Below are positions 55,191 to 64,000 of a stretch of DNA of 64,000 nucleotides, one piece after another. A model generated the notes under the pieces. That model ran no database searches, was not told where the DNA came from, and saw only the letters and a list, made by a program, of their open reading frames with translations. Each line of letters opens with the position of its first letter. Position 1 is the stretch's first letter. The stretch is taken from assembly GCA_036346405.1 (NCBI GenBank), contig CM070548.1:65620877-65684876 (forward strand). The letters are read 5' to 3'. This stretch comes from Phyllostachys edulis. Its lineage: Eukaryota; Streptophyta; Magnoliopsida; Poales; Poaceae. Both the position numbers and the translations under genes were made by a program.

Positions 55191-57600
55191 GTAACATCCC
55201 AAAGTTCTATTACCAAAATAAAATTATTAATCTATTGGATTTTCTGGCTGTCAAAATTCTTTCTTGATTTTCTGTAATTTAAAAAGAGTTTTATGTGTTA
55301 AAAGAAGAAGAAAAAATCAATTAATTAATTTCTTGGGTTTTAAAGTCAACAATAAAATTTATTGAGTATCACGGGCTTTCATTGGATTTAAAGTGAAAAA
55401 TAAAATTTTAATTAATTTCTAGACTTTTTGGAATTTTAAAAGCTTTTCCTAATTATTTTAAAGCCAAAATAAATTATTTACAAAACTAATTACCATCTAT
55501 AAGTTGGAATTATTTTTATTAAGTTTAAAATAATTCTAGAAATTTGTGTCAATTTTTCTAGAATTTTTGGACTATATTTGCTATCTTCTAAAAATCTAAT
55601 TGAATTATTGCTTAATCTTTATTTCAAAATTTAAAATAATAAAAAAAATAGAATTCACAGGCGGGTCACCCATCCCGAATTGCTCCCATGACTGGCTCAC
55701 TTAACATGCATGCACTGCCAACCTATCCGTTGTCTTTCTATTGACTATACCTCCCCCTTTATTCCTTCTTTCCCTCTCTTTCTTCTCCAAGTGAAACATT
55801 TTCTTCTTTCCTTTGTCCAGAGAACACACGAAATGCAGCGACCGCCATTGATGGACAATCAAGATTTTCAAAACTCGTAATTCCTCCCCGTTTCTCCGTG
55901 AATCAATTGCATTCAAACCCCCGATCACCGCCTCCCCAAATTTCGGCATTTCCCCTCCATTCCGAACGCTCGTTTCGCCGAACCCGCGCCATCACCGCCG
56001 CATTCCCCGCACACCGTTCTCCCTCCTCGGCTCCTCTCCGGCCCTATAAAAGGGAGCATCGGGTGCCTCTCCTCTCCCTCATCCATCCCCTGAAATCTCA
56101 GCTCCCCCCTCCCTTTCTCCCCTCCACAGTCGAAGGTTTTCGATCGCCGGCCGAACGCCGTTCTTCCACCTCTAGCGCCGCCTCCGGTGGGTCTCCGCCA
56201 CCCTCGTCACCACCGCCGGCTTCGCAACGTCGTTCTCTATGGGGTGCTTCCTCCATCTTCACCAGAACCTCGTTGGAGCGCCGCCTCCCTCCATGGCCAC
56301 CGCCCTCGTGCACCGTCGCCGCCCCCACCGGCCGTCCCTGACCGCGCCGCCACCTCCTACGGCCTCGTCTCGGGGTAAGCGAACCATTTTCCCTGTTCTC
56401 GGCCGCCGCCACCCCTTCCTCTGGCTGGCGCCGCCATTTCTTTTTTCCTTCATATTTTCTGTTCGATGGAGAAGAAGGTGAACAGTAGCATTTATCTAGT
56501 CAAGAGCTTCCTACTTTGTACATGAAAATTTTATTCATTCCAGAAAATCGTTCTCTCACATGCAAACTCCAAATCCGTTGATTCTTCCTCCTAAATTCAT
56601 CCACTAATTTCCAGTATTTATTTTATAATTTTTAGATTTTATGTCATTTCTGTCTTTTATTTGGTCCATTTTGCGCGTCGTCGCCACCAACCGACCATTC
56701 GCGTTCCACCACCACCAAGGTGAGCATTGCGTTCTCCGTGGTTCCTCTTTGTTTCACTGCAAACCTCACTCGCTAACTCCTCTCTGTTTGCCCGGAACGC
56801 CGACGTCCGCCCGCCGCCCGCTGAAGGTCTTCTCCATCGGACTGCGTCGCCATCGAAGGTCATCTGGCTGAGCCGTCTACACTGTTGAGTTTCCTCGACG
56901 TGTTCAACGTCATGCTTCCGTCGCCATGGCCATGGCCATAAAGCTCTTCCCTGTTATTTTCATATACATGAATTGAGCTCTTGTGTCTATACCATCATGG
57001 CCCCACTTGTCATTGATGCTATCTTCATCATTCTCTCACTATCATGTGGACCATTGTTATCAGTCCCTCAATTCATTGCTTCAGTTTTGAAGTCAGTCCA
57101 GCCGAATGAATGATTTCCAGTGAATAGTTCAAAATCAGAATTCTATTATTTTATGTGATTTTCAACCTTCCGGAAATTCGTTCTCCCACATACAAACTCC
57201 AATTCCGTCGATTCAAATTCCTAAATTCATATAAAGTTAATACCTTCCTTGCGGTATTTATTTTATAATTTTTGGATTTTATTTGAATGTTATTTGAATT
57301 TAGGTCGTTTATGCGTATAGATTTCGACGACTTGGACTGCCGAATTTCAACACCGTTTGAGGACATCGACTAATCAAGCAAGGCAAGTTACATCTTTGAT
57401 CATATTTGATCCAATTATTTCAAATTATTTAAATTCTATTTTAAATTATTATTGCATGCTTATTTTTATTCAATGTAATTTAAATACATGTTTTAAGCTT
57501 TATAGTTATTACCAATTCCAATATATAGCCCTTTATTGTCAAGACAGACAGTATGAAGAATCTTTCCGATTGTGATGTATTCAGGAGTTAGAAATTGAAA
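55191..57600 (+). mobile_element. Probable large Gypsy LTR (TGTAACATCCC...)
   Basis: It starts TGTAACATCCCAAAG, the usual start of several long grass Gypsy LTRs. A TATA box (CCCTATAAAAGGGAGCATCG, 56041-56060) is followed by a C-rich leader (56060-56360). The same TTCTCCCACATACAAACTCC-type block occurs twice (about 56555 and 57182), with TATTTATTTTATAATTTTTAG-type sequence after each. The end was not found (between about 57390 and 57850). GC-rich frames here (for example 55898-56341) are leader sequence, not genes. Confidence 0.55.
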
Positions 57601-58160
57601 AGACTAGATCATAAGAATACATTTTTGTTAGAGGAGGTACCTCATTGTTGAATTATAACAATACACGATTGATGGAAGTTGAATTATAGAAATGCATGAT
57701 TCTTGGATATTGATTATAGAATGATATAATTGTTGATTGTTGGATTATTAGGGTTGAATAATTGTTAAATGTTGGATTTTTAGAGATATATGATCGTTCG
57801 GTATTGGATTGTAGAAGTAATTATTGGATGTTGAATTATAGGATTATATAATGGGAAATTTCGATAAATGCCACTGCTAAGTAGCCGTATCAGAGAAATG
57901 CCACCGCTCATTTCAAATTTCGAAAGATGCCACTAGAAAGCTTGGAACATCCTACAAATGCCATTACGGAGCCTTTTTACCATTTTCCATCAATTAAAAC
58001 ATTGTGCTTCCCGGTGTATTTTCATATGGACTCAAATGCCCTTGCCTCGTGTGACATAGAGACGCTCCCGAGTCTGGTCCAATCTATCGTCTTCTACCTC
58101 AGCTCCCTCCAAAAGCCATTGCTACTCGATCCCCTTCCATCCCCTTCCTCTGTGTGCCGC

Positions 58161-59400
58161 CGTGGAACCCTAGTTCCGGCCGCCTGCGCCATCCCGACGG
58201 CTCCACCTTCCACGCCTGCGTCCTCCTCCTGTTCGCACTCTTCTTCTCCTCCAGGGCTTGGAACCCTAGTTTCGGCCACCTGTGCCCACTACTACAAAAC
58301 AGGCTATAGTAGACGCCCCATCACGAGCGGTTCCTTTGGAACCGTCGTGTTGGGCATTGCCGAACTGCGGGTGGCGGGGGATGCCTATCACGAGCGGTAT
58401 TTTTAGAACCGTCAGTGATAGTCATCTATCCTGAGCGGTTTGTGAATAGGCGTGCGTGAATTATCACGAGCGGTTCTATTCACAAACCGTGCATGATAAT
58501 CCCATTCCGAGCGGTTCTATTTAATAACCGTGCATATAATATCCTGAGCGGTTCTAAATAAGGACCGTGCAGCGATTGAAGATATCACGAGCGGTTTGTG
58601 AATAGAACCATCTGTGATAATTCCTGAGCGGTTCTATTCACAAACCGTCTGTGATAAATGACTATCCTGACGGTTTTTATTAAGAACCGTCGTGATATGC
58701 CCAACGTATAAATTGGCGCGACACATCCCTCTGCCGCCTTCTTGCCATTTGTGTCCTTTGCCGCCTTGCGGCTGTGCCTCTGCCACTCCTCTGCGCTGCT
58801 GTTTGGATAATAATCAACCGGCCCCTATTGCTGGGCTCCACTTAGATCTGCTAGCTAGCTTCTCCTCCCAGTGCGGGCCACTTCCTCCCTAGCTCCTCCA
58901 ACACGTGGCTCCTCCCTAATTAAACAAAAGCCGTCGTGATATTCACAAATCACAGACGGTTTTTATTTAGAACCGTCTGTGATATTCTCCTATCACAGAC
59001 GGTTTTTGTTTAGAACCGTCTGTGATATTCTCAGATCACAGACGGTTTCCAGTTGAAACCGTCTGTGATACTTGACTTCACAAGCGGTTTTTAATAAAAC
59101 CGTCTGTGATATTTCGTATCACAGACGGTTTTGTACCGTCTGTGATAATGTCCTGTTATCACAGACCAACAAGCTATAAACGGTTGGAAGCCGCAGTGAT
59201 AACGATTCCGGCAACCGCTGTGATGTCGATTCTGTAGTAGTAGCCATCCCGACCACGTCCTCCTCCGTTGCACTCTTCTCCTCCGGGGCTTGGAACCCTA
59301 GTTCGGCGCTGCGCCATCAAGCGGCTCCACCCTCCGCGCCCGCGTTCTCGTCCCGTTCGCACTCTTCTCCTCCAGTTCCCATCCTTTTCCTCCAGTTTCC
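58161..59400 (+). repeat. About 98-bp GC-rich tandem repeat, three copies, split by a CACTA insertion
   Basis: Copies start with GGAACCCTAGTT(T/C)CGGC at about 58164, 58260 and 59292. They contain CGCACTCTTCTTCTCCTCCA-type ends. The middle copy is interrupted at 58286/59243 by the small CACTA element. Confidence 0.7.
58287..59242. mobile_element. Small CACTA element (956 bp) nested in the second MULE
   Basis: Left end CACTACTACAAAACAGGC, right end GATTCTGTAGTAGTA, with the 3-bp target duplication GCC on both sides (58284-58286, 59243-59245). The interior is mostly GAGCGGTT...AACCGTCTGTGAT and ATCACAGACGGTTTT units in both orientations, the same family as in the 35121-38310 element. The last base of the right end is A where CACTA would require G, so it may be immobile. 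Confidence 0.8.
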
Positions 59401-59453
59401 ATCCTTGTCGTTGTCATCTGACCTGCACGCCAAGCGACCCCAATTCTCAAGCA

Positions 59454-59927
59454 ATGGCAATATGCAAGGCAGTAGGGAGTTCTATGAAGTCATCATTCTC
59501 AAGCTCTAGTCATATAGAAGGCAAAGAGCTTCCACTCGTCGAGTGCCCATCACCACGATCCACAGTAATCAAGTTGCGTGCAATCTGATCTCGAATCTAG
59601 GGAGAATATTTTACAAGTGCAAGAACAATATTCCAGTAAGTACAATGATCTTGGGTGTATTTGTTTTAGAGTGGCGGTATAAAGTCTCCTATTTGTGTTC
59701 TTCCTATTTGTGATGGCTGTAATTTATGCAGAATGATCTTGAGTGTTCGTTTTTCAAGTGGGAGTGTGCTTTATGAGCAATACTTGAAAGAGATGTGCAC
59801 AATTTCCATGGACAATGAAGCTTCGGATGGACAACAGTCTTTTGTGGCAAAAATGGATAGGGTGAGTAGTGTTGTGTGCCAGCTGAAGGAGCAGAATTAC
59901 AAGCTGGTTCAACTTAATTGTGTGTGA
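59454..59927 (+). pseudogene. Second-gene relic of the MULE (finger-type protein)
   Basis: It begins MAICKAVGSSMKSSFSSSSH and EGKELPLVECPSPRS, then meets stops at the place where a Cys/His finger would continue. Sequence near 59850-59927 encodes MDRVSSVVCQLKEQNYKLVQ, a short coiled-coil-like end. The order (Ser-rich start, ELPL.CP motif, terminal coiled coil) recalls GRF-finger proteins carried by grass transposons. Assignment is tentative. Confidence 0.4.
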
Positions 59928-60094
59928 AATGAAGAAGCATAATGCTTAGATGATTGCTGTCATTGAATATTTCAAGGAGTATAGAAGGGGTTGTGATGAT
60001 AAGCTAGTAGGGTTACATGCTTGCATTGTAATATGCATGTTTTGTTTACTTGTATGTATAATCTGCTATTCTGGAATGAAATGACGAATGCGAC

Positions 60095-60210
60095 GAATGC
60101 TTGATGTTACTTGTATATACAATCTGCTATTCTGGAATAAAATGACGAATGCTTGATGTTACAATCTGCTTTCATTTCAAATGCTTGATGTTACAATCTG
60201 CTATTCTGTT
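60095..60210. repeat. Short tandem duplications (ACGAATGCTTGATGTTAC)
   Basis: GAATGCTTGATGTTACTTG and ACAATCTGCTATTCTGGAAT-type blocks recur three times between about 60060 and 60210. Confidence 0.6.
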
Positions 60211-60728
60211 CCATTTTGTGTGTCATCTAGATTATCCATGGTGAGAGTTCATCTTGATTATCCATATTTGTTGTGTATTTGGCATTTCAACCAGAAGAAC
60301 ATGCATATTTGTTGATTATCCATGGTCAGTATCATTTCATCAATTCAACACCAAAAGTCCTTGTCCAGCATATAAGTTGACCTTAGTTTGAACCTAAGCA
60401 TGTAGATAACAAAAAGTGTAGCTGCAAGCGTAGCAGTATGAATGCCATAGATTCATTCTGTTGTCATTAAATATCATCTAAGAAAAGAATGAGCAAATAC
60501 ATCTAAGACTCTCTTGGACAACAGAGTGTAACAAAACCACTACCCTTTTACCCGTAGTAACACTTCATATTATCTACATGTTATCTGCTAAGACTCCAAT
60601 GACAAGAAGGGGAAAAAAGCAACAACATTCCAAAGGATTTTCTTTCAGGGCACAATAACAATTCTAGATCCCATTCCTTCTGGAAACACATATAAACACA
60701 ACAACACACACTGATAAAAGGTTGAAGT

Positions 60729-60856
60729 TAACCATACATAAACCGGTTCGACACTTAAATGATACATAACCTGGTTCGACACTTAACCATACATAACCTG
60801 GTTCGAAAGGTAACCATATATAACCCGGTTTGAAAGGTAACCATACATAACCAGGA
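60729..60856. repeat. About 30-bp tandem repeat, four copies
   Basis: Units like AACCATACATAACCTGGTTC followed by GACACTT or GAAAGGT start near 60730, 60760, 60785, 60812 and 60839 (last partial). They lie just past the transposase 3' end. Confidence 0.65.
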
Positions 60857-60861
60857 AAAAG

Positions 60862-63692
60862 CTAAACAATCATCTCTAACAACTTCTTCCCCTTTGATGG
60901 ACCCTTCTTAGGGGATGTCTTTTTGCTAGCTGTATATGGATCCTTCGACTTCTTAGCAATCTTTTTGCTAGCAGCAGACATAGCCTTCTTAGGGGATGTC
61001 TTTTTGCTAGTTGCAGATGGACCCTTCTTAGGGGGTGTTCTTTTCCTGAAATAATAAGTATGTAGTACAAGTGTAAGCACACAATACAACTGACACTACA
61101 AAAACAAGATTGAAAAAGGTGGAAGCTTGCAAGTGACAGTACCTCTTTCTCTGTTGTAGTTCTTGATTGTCGTCTGCATCACCCTCTTCTTGAGCAGGAG
61201 GTGGAAGCTTGCAATTCCTTTCTCAGTGTCCAAATTGTTTGCACCTTTTGCACATAACCCTTCTTCTGCCAGGCTCAAGACATCCCCTAATCCTAACCTT
61301 TCTTGGCCTACCAGCTTGCTTCCTTTGTTTAGGTGGGTGTACTACGAATCCCAAATCCACTTTTTCTAGGTGGATTGATCAGTCATAAGGGGTATAACAC
61401 CAGCATATGCTGCCCTGAATTTTACAACAGAATAATAGTCATGCACATATGACTCTATGTTACATCTCCTCATGTGGCAAATGAAAGTAATAGCATGCAT
61501 ACAAGGCACATAAACACACCTTGCTTTGCTGCAAGAACATTCTTTCTTGTTAAGGTCTCTGATCGCCTTCTTGGATTGGGTTCATTCTCTAGCAAAGTGA
61601 CTTGACAATAAGATCATAAACACGGAGATATTGGCATTCCCTAACAACCTACTCTTAGCATTCAAATCCTTTAGCACAGATGGTAGGATGGAAGTCTCCA
61701 AATTCCTGGCAATGACTCTTTGGATGCTAAACTTAGTCATAATCATTTCCCTATTACTAACAACAAGCTCATCAACATTGAAGCCTTAAAATGGTTTTAT
61801 CTATTTGTTGAAACTTTCCGAAATATTGTTATTGACATAATCCACTTTGCTAGCCTCAGGGAATCCACACCTATACCAGATACGCAGATGGTTATCTCTA
61901 GGTACTTTATAGCTCTGGGGCTTGCTCCATATATCTTTCCCATGTGGAACTTGAACCTGTCTTCAGTGTATACCCTTGCAGCTGGGTACAAGTTATCCAC
62001 AAACACTGGGCCATGGAACTTTTTCATGAAGTTTGAGTACAAGTGTCGCATGCATTCTCTATGTTCAGCTTCTGGAAAAACAGTAGCAATAGAAGTCTCC
62101 AATCCCTTGCATGCATCACTAGATGCGACAAGTCCTGACGGGGAACCTATGGCTCTATGCAACTGCCTCATGAACCATTCCCAGTTTTTAGTAGTCTCTG
62201 GGTCAAAAACTGCATAAGCCACATAGAACAACCAGCTGTGACCATCTATGGATGTAGCAGATGCCAATTGGCCCTTGTACCTACCATGGAGGTGAGTTGA
62301 ATCCACTCCAATGTAAGGTCTACACCCAACTAGAAAACCATCTATACACGGCTTCATTGCAACAAAGACTCGACGGAAACATATCTTATTGGCATGCTTC
62401 TTCAGATCAATCTCCACTATACTACCAGGAGACTTTTCCTCTAGCTTAGCTTTGAAATTGAATAACATCTGAAAGCTCTCTTCGTACTTACCATGGATGT
62501 GATCGAGAGCCAATCTCATGCCTGCCCAAGCCTTGGAATACCTTAGCTTGATGCTATAATCTCCTTGTAGCTTGCATTGAGCTTCTTTAGCACTAGCAGT
62601 TGGGTTGGCCTTCAACCAGTCCCCAAGTCTATCCGCAACCCAGCCCTGAGTAGCCATCCTGTCATCTAAAAGCTTGGTACGTGAACACTCATGCACAAAG
62701 GGAAGCTTCTTGATTTGCACAAGGTAAAACACAAACAAAGTTAGAAGGGAAACACAAACAAATAATAGGTCATTCACAAAAGTAGGTATACGAATGGCCG
62801 CATACCATTATAGTACGCCCATCCGGGAGCCTAGAAGCATGTATGCGCCAGTTACAGTTTTCACCTTTACACTTTGCTATGAATCTTGTAGTGTTAGTCC
62901 TTACATTACAAAGCTCAAAACCTGTCTTGACAGCATAATGTCTAATCTCTTTCCTGAAGGTAACCATATCAGGAAACATAGCCTTCTCTTCTATGTTAGG
63001 GTTCTCACGATCATATGCTACGACTACCTCACAGTCAACTTCATCATTTATTTTAGCTTCAACAGGAACAATCTCATTAGCCTCATTAGCCTCATCAGTT
63101 ATATCATTCTGCTGTATTGCCACATTAAAAGTAACATCATACATGTGCTCATCATCGACACCTACGTACTCATTTGGATCATCACATGGATCATCAGGTG
63201 GCTGGGCTTCAATGTTGTTAGTGCTCTTACTACCAATTGCTTGAGAGTTCTCACAATGTGGAGTTAGGCTTGCATTTGTAGGACAAGTTGCATTCAAATT
63301 GGTTTGACTAAGATTATCTGAATCGTTGTTCAACTGTGCCTCACCACCATATGTCATTGCTACGCCATGGTCGAATATTGCTACTATAAGTTCAAAATGC
63401 CTCTCATCCCTGTACATTTCAAACATACCAAGAACCTGAGAATCAGACACAAGCCTAACATCCTCCCCCTTTTTCCTGTCAAAGTACCACACGGTGGAGT
63501 GCGTGATTAGCCCGAAACCTCACTAGACAAGGACACCATCAACGATTGCATGGTGCAACGATTGGATTCGAGGACCCAATTAACTGTTCTGCCCTTGGTG
63601 TACAATTTCCTACCATCCGGTTCTTTCGAACAAAAGGCTTCAACTTTAATGTCTACTTTAAACACGTTATTTGGATCAATCCTATTTAGCAA
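60862..63692 (-). pseudogene. MULE transposase with full domain order but a frameshift and stops
   Basis: Read right to left. N-terminal block 63692-63507 (GRKLYTKGRTVNWVLESN) is broken by a 1-base shift near 63505 from 63492-62770 (VWYFDRKKGEDVRL; DNA-binding domain with FRKEIRHYAVKTGFEL and CKGENCNWRIHASRLPDGRT). An apparent intron follows (donor GTATGC near 62807), then 62720-61797: FVHECSRTKLLDD, GCRPYIGVDSTHLHGRYKGQ, NWEWFMRQLHRAIG, SSDACKGLE and EHRECMRHLYSNFMKKF. These hold the catalytic Asp residues and C-H pair. Beyond a stop come a SWIM finger (ECSCSKARC, PCMHAITF; about 61560-61490), an AT-hook-like AGRPRKVRIRG and a zinc knuckle CKRCKQFGH*ERNCK with TGA inside (about 61232). It ends in SKKTSPKK repeats. 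The domains are in normal order but it is inactive. Confidence 0.8.
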
Positions 63693-64000
63693 AAATATGA
63701 AATAAGAATTCCAAATGCACTACTAGATCGAGTTCAAGTGAGGAAATAAGAACTCCAAATGCGCTACCAGGCTAGGTACTAGATCGAGTTTAAGTTACTT
63801 ACCACACTAGGGACCTGGGAGGGAGAGGCACATCCATCTTCCTTCCGCTTCCACTTCCTCAGGCGGTGGTGCCGGGATGGCCACGAAATAGCGACGGAGG
63901 GCCAAGATATGGCGGCGCAAGAGTTAGGGTTCCATGGCGCGCTTTGGAGGGAGTCGAGGTAGAAGATGAGGGTGCGGGTTGCGATTAACAGCAGCAGTTG
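63693..64000. other. 5' side of the MULE transposase
   Basis: Contains two copies of CTCCAAATGC(A/G)CTAC (63711, 63751) and a GC-rich stretch at 63840-63960 that may be the transposase leader. No terminal repeat is seen before the window ends. Confidence 0.35.

Larger units (their letters stand above)
57853..64000. mobile_element. Second MULE, left end at 57853, running past the window
   Basis: The left end GGGAAATTTCGATAAATGCC with further ATGCCACT/ATGCCACC repeats (57853-57965) is the terminal pattern I associate with a rice MULE group. It is followed by a gene-like leader with tandem repeats, a finger-type ORF relic (59454-59927) and a nearly full-length transposase on the minus strand (63692-60860). 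The opposite end is not in the window, so no target duplication could be checked. Confidence 0.65.

Noticed and set aside
55898..56481. Possible gene with Pro/Ser-rich product after a TATA box
   Set aside because: TATA plus C-rich leader inside a TGTAACATCCC-type LTR; translation has no domain.

Overview
This is plant nuclear DNA, from a grass and most probably rice (Oryza) or a close relative. Six interrupted genes with GT-AG introns can be rebuilt exon by exon. The rest is typical grass repeat content: MITEs, Mutator-like elements (MULEs), CACTA elements, Copia and Gypsy LTR sequence, and a Helitron. From memory only, the adjacent pair thioredoxin-like 4 and a zinc-ribbon PP2C recalls a rice chromosome 2 segment; this has not been checked.

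Layout. 243-3562 is a Helitron on the minus strand that carries two correctly spliced exons of a DGAT2-type acyltransferase. 4308-9846 (+) is a five-exon gene for a Ser/Arg-rich plant protein. 11077-15200 (-) is an eleven-exon GT31 beta-1,3-galactosyltransferase, convergent with it. 19880-32811 (-) is a four-exon TMEM50-like membrane protein gene whose second intron is 12.3 kb. That intron holds a 10.1-kb MULE (20436-30524, perfect 9-bp target duplication), itself split by a 5.2-kb Copia element (20859-26082, perfect 5-bp duplication), plus two Tourist-like MITEs. 33703-34871 (-) encodes a small conserved coiled-coil protein. 35121-38310 is a non-autonomous CACTA element with a ~300-bp-arm inverted repeat. 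38951-39835 (-) is a plastid thioredoxin-like protein. 42987-48622 (-) is a nine-exon PP2C phosphatase with a C-terminal zinc ribbon and a small LTR element in intron 7. From 49.3 kb to the end nearly everything is mobile DNA: a hAT MITE, a MITE nested in a MITE, LTR-retrotransposon remnants, and from 57853 a second MULE that runs past the window edge and carries a small CACTA insertion.

The host genes are unrelated housekeeping-type genes: Golgi glycosylation, a small membrane protein, a plastid redox protein and a phosphatase. They do not form a pathway. The distinctive content is the layered mobile DNA, whose order of insertion can be read from target-site duplications. I see no prokaryotic-type defence or CRISPR system, and no tRNA or rRNA gene.
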